64,000 nucleotides of DNA from Piper betle (taxonomy: Eukaryota > Streptophyta > Magnoliopsida > Piperales > Piperaceae): positions 1 to 64,000 of the forward strand of contig JAURVB010013565.1 in the NCBI GenBank assembly GCA_033002965.1. The letters are read 5' to 3'. Shown piece by piece: positions 1-11,575 of this stretch. Numbering within the stretch: position 1 is the first letter of the stretch; each line of letters opens with the position of its first letter. Under the pieces are notes generated by a model. It ran no database searches, was not told the DNA's origin, and saw nothing but the letters and a program-made list of their open reading frames with translations. Position numbers and translations under genes: made by a program.

Positions 1-950
1 TAGCTCACTTCATCCCCGCGAAATCAATGAGGACGGTGGAATACCTGGCCAAATTGTATGTCGACAATATTGTCAAGTTGTATGGGATTCCAAAGGAGAT
101 AGTCTTTGACCGAGATCCCTATTCACCTCACATTTCTAGGAAGTTTTCGAAAAAGCCATGGGGACTCAAATCAAGCTGAGCACAACATATCATCCCCAAA
201 CTGATGGTCAGAGTGAGAGGACTATTCAAAGTTTGGAAGATTTGTTAAGAGCTTGCATTCTTGACTAGGGAGGTGACTGAGAGAAACACTTATCCTTGGC
301 TGAATTCACCTATAATAACTCTTACCAAGCCAATATAGGGATGGCACCATTTGAAGCTTTATATTGTAAGCCCTGCAAATCTCCATCGTGCTGGCTGGAG
401 TCTACCGAGGCAGTTATAGTTGGGCCAAAGATGGTGAGGGAAACAACTGAAAAGGTGAAACTCATTCAGCAAAGACTTAAGGAAACTCAGGATCGACAAA
501 AGAGTTATGCTAATAATCCAAGGAAGGACCTCGAGTTCCAAGTTGGGGAGTTTGTGTACCTAAAGACATCTCCTACGAAGGGGGTGATCAGATTTAAAAT
601 ATCAGGGAAGTTGAAGCCAAGATTCATCGAACCGTTTCCAATCTTGGATCGAGTTGGAAATTGTGATATAGACTAGCATTACCACCAAGCCTTGTTGGGG
701 TACACAATGTTTTCCATGTGTCAATGATAAAGAAAATGTGTACGAAATGAAGATCATATCATCACCAATTTTGAAGCTACAATCAGATTTAACCCAAGAG
801 GAAAAGCCGATCCGCATCCTAGCAAGAGAAATAAAGACACTCAAGAATAAGGAAATTCCTTTGGTAAAAGTATTGTGGAAAAATCAGGATCAAAGGAAGC
901 TACATGGGAGACTGAACAAGTAATGGCAAGGAAATACCCTAGCCTATTCG
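1..950 (+). pseudogene. Ty3/gypsy integrase end and chromodomain tail, broken (family A pol)
   Basis: This is the 3' end of a chromovirus pol. Integrase inserts retrotransposon cDNA into chromatin, and the C-terminal chromodomain directs it to marked histones. Visible landmarks are the core motif HPQTDGQSERTIQ at about 191-229, a stop (TAG) near 268, the integrase C-terminal part from 296 to 676 (TYNNSYQANIGMAPFEALY, then QVGEFVYLKTSPTKG), and a chromodomain-like stretch (IKTLKNKEIPLVKVLWKN) near 820-890. The reading frame changes at least three times and the 5' side lies outside the window, so no intact protein is made. The motifs fit the Tekay/Del clade. It leads directly into the family A LTR, so I treat the two as one element. 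Confidence 0.88.
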
Positions 951-1075
951 TGGCATAAGATTCTTATCATTGTAGCATGAACTGATCCTGAAGATACAAC
1001 TAATCATGATTGTTCTATTGCCCGTTATAATATTTCGGGGATGAAAATATTTCCAAGTTAGGGAGATTATAAAGA
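951..1075 (+). other. Pol 3' flank with decayed polypurine tract of family A element
   Basis: This is non-coding spacer between pol and the 3' LTR. The stretch ATTTCGGGGATGAAAATAT at 1035-1053 matches the usual Tekay-type ATTTCGAGGACGAAATTT seen intact at 51485-51502. It is followed by the purine-rich GTTAGGGAGATTATAAAGA, where the polypurine tract that primes plus-strand DNA synthesis should lie. The LTR boundary is decayed and placed approximately. Confidence 0.55.
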
Positions 1076-1512
1076 CTATGGGAAAAAAATAAAAGAAAAT
1101 AATAATATATTCGAACGCGGTCCGGGAAGGACCAAACGTGTTATATTCACTACCCAGTTAATTCTACCTGGTTAATTATTATATTTTATTATTTACCCGG
1201 TTACCTGGTTAAATGAAATACGAGGGTTAGGGTGTTTTCCCATACCCTAGTCGTCATTTTTATTTTTACAAATTTTGAAAGAGGATGTCATTTTTGGTTT
1301 AAGGCATCTTCCTCACCTTAGCCGCTTAGTTCTCCTCTTCCTTACCGGGGCTTCTTCCTTGTTTGGGTATCTTTCTTATCTTCCTATTCTTAATTTTCAT
1401 GCCTTCATATGTCTTTTTAATTGATTATAAGCTTGACAAACATGAGATGTAAAGTCTGAAATAAAAAATAAACAACAAGAACTAAACTAGAAACTGGAAT
1501 CCCGTCCATGGC

Positions 1513-2406
1513 TGTAACGACCCAGCCCAAAGTGCAACGTAATGGGCCAAGTCATTTCTTTAAAATGGGTACCCCGGAAGTTAAAGATCTATAGTCCATT
1601 CCCACTTATAAACAGGATCTTCTCCCAGCAGGTATTAGATGTGGGATTAAGTTGAGGGATCTCACAATCCACCCACCTTAGGAAATTTCGTCCCTGAAAT
1701 GCCTATTCTTGGCCCGTTACTAGCCCCAGCCCACATCCTTTCTGGCCAGTGACCGGCAGCCTAACTAACGTTTCTAGTCTTGGCCCGTTGCTAACCCCAG
1801 CCACGACCTTTTTTGACCTGTGACCGGCAGCCTAGCCGGCGTCCCTAGTCCATCCCACCATCTAACACGGAACTAGGTTGGCTCTAATACCATTTGTAAC
1901 GACCCAGCCCAAAGTGCAACGTAATGGGCTAAGTCATTTCTTTAAAATGGGTACCCCAGAAGTTAAAGATCTCTAGTCCATTCCCACTTATAAGCAGGAT
2001 CTTCTCTCAGTAGGTATTAGATGTGGGACTAAGTTGAGGAAATTTCGTCCCCGAAATGCCTATTCTTGGCCCGTTGCTAGCCCCAACCCACGTCCTTTCT
2101 GGCCCGTGACCGGTAGCCTAGCCAACGTTTCTAGTCTTGGCATGTTGCTAACCCCAACCCATGACCTCTTTTGGCCCGTGACTGGCAGCCTAGCCAACGT
2201 CCCTAGTCCACATCACCATCTAACACGGAACCAGGTCGGCTCTGATACCATTTGTAACAACCCAGCCCAAAGTGCAACGTAATGGGCCAAGCCATTTCTT
2301 TAAAATGGGTACCCCGGAAGTTAAAGATCTATAGTCCATTCCTACTTATAAACAAGATCTTCTCCTAGTAGGTATTTGATGTGGGATTAAGTTGAGGGAT
2401 CTCACA
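1513..2406 (-). mobile_element. TRIM array: three LTRs and two internal segments
   Basis: Terminal-repeat retrotransposons in miniature carry no genes and move using enzymes of other elements. On the minus strand the LTR starts TGTGAGATCCCTCAACTTA and ends GGGTCGTTACA, 154 bp long. LTRs lie at 1513-1666, 1895-2039 and 2253-2406, separated by two internal segments. The middle LTR has lost about 25 bp over its border with the internal segment. Next to the LTRs is the minus-strand primer site TGGTATCAGA (reverse complement at 2241-2250), matching initiator tRNA-Met. The whole array is flanked by perfect 5-bp duplications ATGGC at 1508-1512 and 2407-2411, so it behaves as one insertion into the family A LTR. 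No 5S rRNA-like boxes were seen, so it is not Cassandra. Confidence 0.92.
2239..2250 (-). promoter_or_regulatory. TRIM primer binding site
   Basis: Read on the minus strand this is TGGTATCAGAGC with one change at the last two bases, lying two bases inside the LTR end. It matches the 3' end of initiator tRNA-Met, the usual primer for plant LTR elements. The equivalent site for the neighbouring unit, just left of 1895, reads CTCTAATACCA in plus orientation and is slightly decayed. Confidence 0.85.
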
Positions 2407-4067
2407 ATGGCCAAGTAGTCTGAAATTTTGGCAGGATGGGCGACTGTAAGAACAATTTCAAGGCAGCCCTCACAACCCCAACGACCTCTTTTGCTGCTGG
2501 GTCAAAGAGAGGGCGAGTGTGGACCGGATTTGGGGTGTTACACTCGCCATGTCCCTGGTTTCCAGTGGGTGGCCGAATTGCAGGGGTGAATGGGCAGAGT
2601 TGCAAGGGTGATGGAAGTGGCGACTTTTTGCTGCAATAGGTGCTGTAATGGACGTTCAAAGGAGTAGACACCAGTTGTGCTTCATCAAAAGCATCATGGG
2701 TTCCTTCACAATAGTTTAGACCGCCAGAACAATCCACAATGGACGACCTTCTCGCTAGAATTCATGGTGGCGAAGTGCAGAAGTGGGGAGAACGACCATA
2801 CTCCATGCAACATCCAAAGGTGGTCAATCTTTCCTATTTTGATGCCAGCCTGAAGTCGTGGAACATCTGAATTGGAGCAAGTTGCAAGAAAGGAGGGGTC
2901 TTGAGGCTGGGAGAAGAGGAACATGCCTGGTTTGGTGCAAGACGGCGTCTTGGATTGCTATAGTAAAACACGCACATGAGGCTTCCTGGCTTGCTGATTT
3001 TATCTTGTTGTTGATGCTTTGTTGGGTTGTTTAAATGGTGGTTCAATTGGGTGCCAAGATAAGGGTTAGAGGAGAAGGATGAACCTATTTCTGGAGAAGA
3101 GAAGAATGACGATGGGAAGAAGAAGAAGAAAGGTGGCAGTTTTGTAAATATGGGTTGACTCGATATCAACTCGAGTTAAAAATAATACAAACTCGTAATA
3201 AATATTTAAAAATAATTATTTTAATGGGTTATGGGTTAAAGTTACTAAACTAATTAATTATTGGACAAAATCAACATGAAGATAAGTAATAAAAAATACG
3301 ATAATGATAAACGGTCGATAAGTAATCAGCATAATACAAACGATTAAATTAAATCGGACGGTTATAAGTAATTAATAAAGTAAAGATTTTAGCTTTACCA
3401 TATTAAATTTAATATTAGGTAAATAAAGTGATTATTTTAATAACGAGTAATAAATGTAGAAAATGTGTTATTAAACTATAGTCGGGTAACAATCACAAGC
3501 ATCGAACTTAAATAACATAATGAAAATGAATAAAGTTCGAAACTTTATTGAGCTGAATAATTTAAAATAATGGAATTAGAATAATAAAAATTATTTTAAA
3601 TAATTTATTCAAAAGACTTAATTAATTAAATTACTAATAATGATAGCGACTAAAATTATAACTGTAAACTAAATCATCAAGACCTTGTTTAAGTAATTAT
3701 CATCTCAAAGGAAAATATACTAGTAAGAGTAATTAAATATTTATTTATAAGTTAATAATTATTTTACTATTTTTTAAGTGTTAATTATGATTTAGATAAT
3801 AAATTTAAAATGTAAAGTAGGATTTAAATGATTATATCACATGAATAATTTAATATTTAATATTACTGAATTTTAATAGGGATATATATATTAGTCATTT
3901 AGTTGCATGCATTGCTACTCGAATAAAACTATACTTATGGGTAATTTTATGTTCTCGTTTAGATTAGGATCGTTGGTCACAATTGTGAGTTCACTTACGA
4001 TCTATTTGAGCCTATATAATTATTTGAAATGTTGTATTTTCTTAAGCTGATAGCCTTTGTCGGCACT

Positions 4068-4308
4068 AATCTCAGAATGAACTGGGAGACGATTGCTAAT
4101 CTTAGAATGAACTGAGAGAAAATTTCTTATGTCGGATTGGCCTGGGAGACAATTACTAATCTCTGAATGACCTGAGAGACTTTTACAAATCTCAGAATGA
4201 CCTGGGAGACTATTACTAATCTCAGAATGACCTAAGAAACTTTTATAAATCTCAGAATGGCCTGAGAGACTATTACTAATATCAAAATGACCTGAGAGAT
4301 AATTACTA
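4068..4308 (+). repeat. 30-bp minisatellite in family A LTR, about 8 copies
   Basis: The tandem unit is close to AATCTCAGAATGACCTGGGA plus about 10 more bases, copied about eight times with point changes. Alternate units differ in the last bases (GACTATTACT versus GACTTTTATA). The other family A LTRs have different repeats at this position. Confidence 0.9.
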
Positions 4309-4743
4309 AAAGACTTGTGAAACGATAAGACAAACGAGTCAAATGATATGAGGGATTATATTGACTTGTTTCATTTAATTATGTAGCTTAGTGGTTTTAT
4401 CACTAATGTGGAATTGCCTCCGCAGGTGAGCAGGTTTGGAGTAAAGAATAAACGTGACCCAGGTTTGGTGAATTGATAATAAAAATTGGACTTCCTTTTT
4501 ATTCTCTTGTGTTATAAATGTGGCTATGGGAAACGTTCCGAGATTGTGGAACAGTTATTTTATCTATTGTCATATGCATCAGAACATGTTTTACTTTTAC
4601 GATTTTTAAATTCTAGACTTATTTGGCATATTAAATTCATGTTCTAGAATTATTTACCATGTTATGATTCATGTTCTTGCATGTTACATATACATTAACT
4701 ATAGTTTTAAGTAACGCCAGGCCAGTTTAGGTGGGTCGTTACA

Positions 4744-4836
4744 CAACACCAGGCATGTGCGTGCAAAAAGAAGTTGCTGCTCCTCCGCCAAGGCTAGCAT
4801 ATCGCACTCCTGATCCTCACCTACATAGATAATAGA
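4744..4836 (-). mobile_element. Family D-like LTR fragment, left part
   Basis: This short stretch resembles the minus-strand D and D' LTR block seen at 30390-30470 and 40400-40480: a GCATGTG run, then GCTCCTCC, then CTGATC.TCACCTACATA. It is the host DNA into which the family A element and then the solo B LTR inserted. It continues at 7606 beyond the B LTR. Bases 4832-4836 (ATAGA) are the target duplication of that LTR. Confidence 0.6.
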
Positions 4837-7600
4837 TGTAACACCCCATTTTGGCTCACCCGTGAACCGACCTAGAAATGTCACCAGCGACCAAGCTGTT
4901 CGCTAATCTACTGGGTTCGGTTAAGCCGACCCGGATCTGCCCTCGGCGTCTTAAGATGGGGATGCAACCATGAAATGCATGAATGGGAATAGTTGGGTTC
5001 TAACGCGGTCCTAGATGCATGCGATGACGTGCAAGCAAAACAAAACCACGCAACAAGCATGAAATTTAAATAAAAATTCATTAATATTTTTAGAAAAACG
5101 GACAGAATCTCCCCTAAAAGTGCAATAGGGGCCAACTAGTCCACAACAAGGGTATATAAATATTTTATCAAAATACGATAGAACATAACAATCTACTGCG
5201 GCATCCCATCATTATCTAATTGTTTTCATCTGAGCCGAGGCTAAACTCCAAGGCTCCCTACTCATTCACATTTATCTGTTCATTTCATGACAAGTAATTC
5301 GTCCAACAAGCACATCAAAATTATCATTCACATAGCATTAACACACCATCATTATACATTACACGTGGTAGGTACATGTGTGTGCGGTTTCGTGCTGCTC
5401 CTCCACAGTCCCAACAGCTTTCATCCCTCGTATTTCTCACCAACATATACATAGAAAAACTGTCAGTAACGAGTGTTACCGGCCCGAGAAATAACTAATA
5501 TTAATCTGGCACAGGAGACCAAACTCTCCTGTTGAATCAAAACCATATACTTCCTCAAGAACTCTCATCAGGGCATATATGGGAGCCGTCACCATCGGGT
5601 CGTCGCCCTCGGGTTGACAACATCCCCCTTTCTTTCTCATTCTCATACCTTGGCCATTTCCCTATTGATTCTTGCACAAATCTCATTCCTTTCCACCCTC
5701 TACACCTTCCATATTACTCCTAGCCTTGAGCACGAAGGCCTTTAGTACCCTTTGAACCACAAGTCTAGACATGCATTGCATTGCAATACCCATAAGCCTA
5801 CACGGTTCTCTGTGTTTGAGGAACTCAAAGGTGGAGTTGTCCGGATCCTTCGGGAACGAAGTGGGTTCTGCCCTAGCTCCAGAGCCCGCTCTTCCGAGCA
5901 CATGCCCTATCTGAAGGCATGGCCGTCAGTAACCCTCATTCCATCTCTCACTGAAAATGTGAAAACTATACATATATAGGCCTGGGTTGGGATTTATACA
6001 ATAGGCCCAAAGGCAACTTGTGGTGGATCTTAATTTTGAAAACTGACTGGAGGGATATCATCCTTGAGGGTTATTAATCCGGAAAAAAACTGTTGGCTAA
6101 ATTGCCCGAGTTAAGTGGGATCCGATAAAACGCCACTTGACTTGTCCTCCACATGATAAATCAAATACACTATAGAATAGCGTAAAACAGTGAATGAGTC
6201 CTAAACGGACCTGGTAGAAGCTCCAAGTGTGTCCTCGTGCCTAGGCGGCGAGCTCCTACTCCGTACCCACACATCACAACTAAATACTAACGCCCGCTCA
6301 TGATGCAGTCATACATCCTATATCACACATACATCCATCACACATCAATCGACAGACATCAACCTATATCAATTCTAGCAAGTCTACTTAGGCTAGTTTG
6401 TATTAGATTATGATCATTACTTAGCTACCCTAATTAAAACAAATTCCATATTTTATCCTTAATCAATTCTACATTTATATATATAATTATAACATGCAAT
6501 TCACCAATCCTAGCATGCAATTCTAATAACCAATACTTTTAAATAATTAAGTTAAAATAAATTATACCTCGTGGGATTCGTGGCTCGAACTCGGCACCTA
6601 ATGGCATCTGAAGTTCGATGATCGGAGGGATTCGGTGGAAGATCAGGTGATTTCTGACAAATTTTGGTGAATCCAGTTTTTTGGCAACTTCTGACGGTTT
6701 TCTGGCGACTGTCGCAATGGTTTTCTAGCGGCTGTTTCAGTGGGCCAATCAGGGTAAGGGCTAGCACTGGCTCGGCGAGCTCGTCCCAATGGTGGTGATA
6801 GCAAGGGCGGCCATGGCGGCCTTGACCTCCGGCGACGGCATCAAGTTCGGTCTGGGTGGTCGGTCGTTCTAATCAGGCCCACAGCTGGTGTCGACGACGG
6901 CGCTAGGTAAGGGAAAACGTTGGGGAGGTCAAGGGGAGCGTCCAGCTTGTGGGGTGATTTCGGCGTCGTGGCGGCGAGACAGTGGCTGGGGTTGGTTGGG
7001 GTGGCACAGCGACGACACAGCAAGGCAGGGCGGCATTGATTGGCGGTAGTACGGTGTCGGCGGCATTGACGACGGTGGTGGCAATCTCAAGGGCGATAGC
7101 GGGTAGGGTTTTGGAAGGGGGAAGGTGTCGGGAGGGAGAAAAATACCCCTAGTGGCAAACTCATAAATAAGTGTTGACTCGATTCCTACTCGAGTCAAAA
7201 TAATAACTAGTTCGTAATAAATCCTAAAAAATCTAAAATAATATGGAAACTCCCATAAAATAAAACAAACACAACAACATCCAAATGACATGCTCTATGA
7301 CTAACAACCCACCTGAATATGATCCAACGTGTCTTAATGCGTTATTCGGCCTAAAACTATTTCTACGATCCAACATATAAAAAGAAAAATATTGCATACT
7401 TTCATATATTCTAATAACTCATTTCTCACCATCTTCTCGACGCTATCATCATATATTCAGGTACACCTGACTCTCATTGCTCATAACTCACGGCTGGCCT
7501 CGACTCAGCATGCGGTTAATGAAACTAACTCGACTCGAACCAACGGTTGAACCGACTGGTTCGGTAACATAAAACTCTGGCTCGAGTCACGGGTTTTACA
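4837..7600 (-). mobile_element. Solo LTR of family B (copy B1)
   Basis: On the minus strand the LTR starts TGTAAAACCCGTGACTCGAG and ends with TGTTACA at 4837. Perfect 5-bp target duplications ATAGA lie at 4832-4836 and 7601-7605. No internal region is present, so it is a solo LTR left by recombination between the two LTRs of a full element. Conserved LTR blocks are present: the GTAACGAGTGTTAC box near 5467, the 12-bp-arm inverted repeat near 6107-6144 (now imperfect), the CCTAGGCGGCGAGCTC palindrome near 6240, the GC-rich region 6560-7140 and the TTGACTCGA/TCGAGTCAA hairpin near 7173. ORFs inside are LTR sequence, not genes. Confidence 0.93.
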
Positions 7601-7979
7601 ATAGAAATACATCAGCAATAGGTATCACTGGCCCTAAAATTAATAAATATCAAGCTGGAAAATGAGAGCAAACACTCATGAAAAGTAAACATTCATATAG
7701 CTTCAACTGAATGCTCAAAGGGCAACTACGAAAGAGTCATCAAAATGCAATCTAGCTCAAAGGGCAACTACTAAAGAGTCATCTAACTGCAAACTAGATA
7801 GCACCCTGAACTAACGGGTGTTGTGCCACTCATAGCAATATCATAATAGTCACACTCTCGGGAAACCAGTATCCTAAACCCTTTCCAAACCTTAATATTT
7901 CTCCTAGCCTAGAGCACAAAGGCCGAGTACTCTCAAGCAGTCACCTTTAGTACTCACTGATACCACAAGTCTAGGCATG
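7601..7979 (-). mobile_element. Family D-like LTR fragment, right part
   Basis: This continues the host LTR interrupted by the solo B LTR. It carries recognisable D and B blocks such as GAGAGCAAACACTCATGAAA near 7660 and GCCGAGTACTCTCAAGCAGTC near 7922, followed by ACCACAAGTCTAGGCATG, which is then cut off by the TRIM at 7980. The segment 7710-7800 contains a short duplicated stretch (CTCAAAGGGCAACTAC twice, about 44 bp apart). Confidence 0.6.
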
Positions 7980-8428
7980 AAGTGCAACTTAATGGGCCTA
8001 AGTCATTTCTTTAAAAGTGGTTAACCAAGTTAAAGATCCATAGTCCATTCTCACTTATAAACATGATCTTATCCTAGTACGTATTATATGTGGGACTAAG
8101 TTGAAGGATCTCACTATCCACCCACCTTAAGAAATTTCATCCCCGAAATTCCTACAGTTGGCCCGTTGCTAGCCTCAGCATATGTCCTTCTCTAGCCCGT
8201 GACCAGCAACATTAACCAACGTCCCTGGTCCAACCCACAGTCTAACACAGAATTAGGTTACTCTGATACAATTTGTAATGACTTGGCCCAAAGTGCAACG
8301 TAATGGGCCTAAGTCAATTTTTTAAAAGTGGTCAACCAAGTTAAAGGCCTATAGTCCATTCCCATATATAAGCAAGATCTTATCCTAGTAGGAATTAGAT
8401 ATGAAACTAAGTTGAGGGATCTCACACT
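7980..8428 (-). mobile_element. TRIM, two LTRs, one end truncated
   Basis: This is the same TRIM family as at 1513-2406. LTRs lie at 7980-8115 and 8274-8428, with an internal segment between them. The left LTR lacks its terminal 18 or so bases (TGTAACGACCCAGCCCAA), so the end was lost when it joined the D-like LTR. The primer site next to the right LTR is decayed (CTCTGATACAA in plus orientation). No target duplication can be shown because of the truncation. Confidence 0.85.
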
Positions 8429-10833
8429 TTTTTTGTGCTAGCAACCTCCTTCCAGTGTAGCTGTCAACCAAGATCAATTCCCCTCTCTACGGCCAACATT
8501 TTGAGACCAGGCCTACCCACTTTGTGGCTCCGTTCGCTGCTAGTGACTCCTCCTTTTCCAGCGGCATTGCCATCACTTCTCAACCATTTTTCGGTTAGAT
8601 AGCATCGAACATCATCAGTCACCACCCAAGACACATTCCCGGTCGCCTCCTCCATCGAATCATATAGGCGACCATCACTTGCTCACCACCGTTGCTATTT
8701 ACCAACGATGGGCACTACAGACCCCATCATTGCCCATTAGCATGCGTCTGTGCCTACCTTGGTTCTCCCCATGACCAACCCCAAACCTGTCCAACCCTAT
8801 TCGTTCCCATGTCCGTGCCCACATCCATGCTCATGACTTTGCTTAGCTAGCTAAGTTGGCCCAGCTTTCCAAGGAGCTCAACTCGGCTAACTCGACTTGG
8901 CCCAAGTTGGTTTGATTTATTTAGTTGATTAAACACGGTATTTTCAGCTCGTTTTCGTCTGTTTTCGATCATTTATTGTATTTTCAATGCTCCCCACATT
9001 AGTTTATATGCATATGAATATTGTTTAGAATATTTTGATATTATGAGTGCTTTTATTTCTTTTTTATTAATTTATTAATTTATTAATTTGTTATTTGACT
9101 TATCTATTGTTCGTATACAATGCATGCTTGTATGATTATTGACCGTCATTAGTGATATATTTACTTATTAATATTATTCTTACTCATGTTTGTCAAATTT
9201 TATTTAAATATTTAATTATTTAATTGTTTGTATAATTATTAGTTTGCTCTAATGTATTTTATTATTTATTTGTGTTTGATTTTATATTCATATATTTGAT
9301 AATTATATCATTATTATTCAAAGTTAATTCTTATTAATTATTTATTCATTAGTTACTTATTATTTACCCATCTATTTATTTATTTATTTACTAACTTACT
9401 TGTGTTGGTATTAATATTCACTCGTGTTTCATCACAGAGTTATAATGTATTATTTATATTACAATTTTTATTCATTATTAATGCATTATTGGTTTTTATG
9501 CATTTATTACTAATCTATTGATTCATGAGCTAATCTATTTATATATACATTTATTGTTAACATAATTGTTATTCAATACGTGTTTACCTATTTCTTTTCA
9601 TGCGTGTATAATTTGTCATTTATTATTATTATTATTTTGATGGTACTCATGCACCTATTATTTTTATTTATTGTTCTTTTATTTGTTTGATTTGTTTTAT
9701 TTATTTCTTTGTTCATTCTTTGTCAAGTCTCAATTTGCATGTTAAGTGTTTGTTTGTTGCTTCGTTTCGTGTTGCCCATTGTTTGAAATTTGTTGTTGAT
9801 GTGAGCACACACTACTACAATGCATCATATATAGTTGTCACTGTTGTGCCTAGTAGTAGTTACAATGTAGGTTTCGGAGTCCGAGCTCGCTGTAGATGTA
9901 TCGTCACACTTAGAGCTTGGACGTCAAGTCTGTTAGACTCTTCTCAGCTTTATCGTTCTATTATGTCATGGATTTGATTTTAAGATCGTAGGGCATCTTA
10001 AGTGGTTGTTTTATTTGACCTCACTCAACATAGGCAATCTAGTTATATTTTATTTTTGTGATTAATAACCCTTCAGGATGAGATCCTTTCACGTTACCTT
10101 TAGACCTACTTATACGATCCCCTTCTAGCCCTACGTATAGTTTTTATAAAGTTTTCAATGAACTGAGAGTTGGTCTGTGAGCAGGTGCATATTTAGGTTG
10201 CAGTGGGCTCTGGATTAATGAGAGAGTTGTTCCATTCTGAAGGGATTCTAACATCTCTACGTCTTGAGCTTCCTCACACCCAAAGAGGCATGAAATAGAC
10301 GAGCAGTGTCGTGTACAACATATGTCTAGACTTGTAGTATCAGAACGTACTGAAGGCAACTATATGAAAGTACTCGGCCTTTTTGCTCTAGGCCAAAAGT
10401 TATATTGAGGTTTGGAGAGAGCTTGGGATTTCAATTTTTTTCAAGAGCAGGATGAGTGTTATGATATTACCGAGAGAGGCATTTGCCGAGAGAGTCATTT
10501 GTCAAGAGTGGCATAGCACTAGTTCAGTTCAAGATGTTATCTAATCTACAGGTTGATGACTCCTCAGTAGATGCCCTTTGAGTGTTCCCATGGAGTTATA
10601 TATTGTTTTTCTTTCCTCATGGAAGTAAGCTTACCCTTGCCTATTTGAATAGCTATTTTACAGCCAAATGACACTTGGTGTTGACATTTTTTATTATTAT
10701 ATATGTTGGTCTTCTGTTTCAGAATCGACTTAGTGGAAGGACAAATTGTTGCTACACACACTTGTGCTAAGTGCATTGTTGTTTTCCTTCATGGTTATGT
10801 CTATGTCTGGCATGTGCCTTTATGTATGTTACA
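8429..10833 (+). mobile_element. Family C LTR, 5'-truncated (copy Ca)
   Basis: This aligns with C copies at 12341, 37156 and 58056. Visible blocks are the GC-rich stretch with CCATGTCCGTGCCCACATCC near 8811, then CATTAGTTTATATGCATAT near 8997, a long AT-rich part 9000-9720 made of TTTATT-type runs, GAGCACACACTACTACAATGC near 9804, and ATGATATTACCGAGAGAGGC near 10461. The first third is missing. The 3' end may be the TGTTACA-like stretch ending near 10833, but that is a guess. It preserves the empty target site (TTGCCGAG near 10484) of the solo A LTR found in the next C copy. There is no coding sequence. Confidence 0.7.
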
Positions 10834-10912
10834 AGATGTATTATGATGTATGCCCTAACTAGCTTTTGTAGCAACATATCAGACACGCTTTTAGATCTCT
10901 CGATGATACATT
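10834..10912. other. Unassigned AT-rich sequence after family C LTR
   Basis: A short stretch between the presumed C LTR end and the tandem duplication. I see no recognisable motif in it. Confidence 0.4.
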
Positions 10913-11575
10913 CAAATTTTAGTTCAGCAGTTATTTTGGTGTATTTACTCCATTATTTTATGTATTTATATTTTGGTTATTGTTGCGTGTTGAGTGTTTA
11001 TTTACCATGTCATTGTACATAGCTTCTTATTAGGCTGTTGCCCGCATCCATTCATGTTTTCTTGTTGAGTGTTGGTTGTTCCTTTAATGGTGTCTTCCTT
11101 TCTTGAGATGTCAAGAGGGTTGCTTCGATTTGTTTCTTTTTCAAGCTTTTCAGATGAAATGATTTATACTTGATTTGAATCGATCATAATAGTTCAGATC
11201 AGGTTCATAGGTGAACCAAATTCTATATGTTACATGTTCAGCATTGTATCAAATTTTAGTTCAGGAGTTATTTTGGTGTATTTACTCCATTATTTTATCT
11301 ATCTATTCTTTGGTTATTGTTGCGTGTTGAGTGTTTACATACCATGTCATTATACATAGCTTCTTATTAGGTTGTTGCCTGCATCCATTCATGTTTTCTT
11401 GTTGAGTGTTGGTTGTTCCTTTAGTGGTGTCTTCCTTTCTTGAGATGTCAAGAGGGTTGCTTCGGTTTGTTTCTCTTTCAAGCTTTTTAGATGAAACAAT
11501 TTATACGTGATTTGAATCGATCATAACAGTTCTGATCAGGTTCTTAGGTGAACCAAATTTGGTATATTTCATGTT
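10913..11575 (+). repeat. Direct tandem duplication, about 337-bp unit, two copies
   Basis: The copies start at 10913 and 11250, both with CAAATTTTAGTTCAG, and each ends near GGTGAACCAAATT. They match over almost their full length, including TATTGTTGCGTGTTGAGTGT and GAGATGTCAAGAGGGTTGCT, with a few percent of point changes. The unit has no long ORF and is not seen elsewhere in the window. It lies downstream of a C LTR and could be an unidentified internal region or host DNA. Confidence 0.92.

Larger units (their letters stand above)
1076..4743 (+). mobile_element. Family A 3' LTR, interrupted by a TRIM array
   Basis: The LTR follows a pol remnant, so it is the 3' LTR. It aligns by eye with three other family A copies (14362-16583, 18866-20217 and reverse 24020-25190). 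Shared blocks include GGGTGTTTTCCCATAC near 1230, the stretch around GTTGCATGCATTGCTACTCG near 3900, GTTTCATTTAATTATG near 4367, and GGAATTGCCTCCGCAGGTG near 4411. It ends GTCGTTACA at 4743. Inside are a TRIM array at 1513-2406 and a 30-bp minisatellite at 4068-4308. Bases 3125-3210 hold a module shared with families B and D: a GTAAATA run, then an inverted repeat TTGACTCGA/TCGAGTTAA. The 5' edge is uncertain. Confidence 0.8.

Noticed and set aside
1513..2406. Cassandra TRIM (5S rRNA-containing)
   Set aside because: Size and primer site fit a TRIM, but the LTR shows no 5S internal promoter boxes.
9000..9720. Possible AT-rich matrix attachment region or origin
   Set aside because: The TTTATT-rich stretch recurs in every C LTR copy, so it is LTR sequence; nothing supports a special role.
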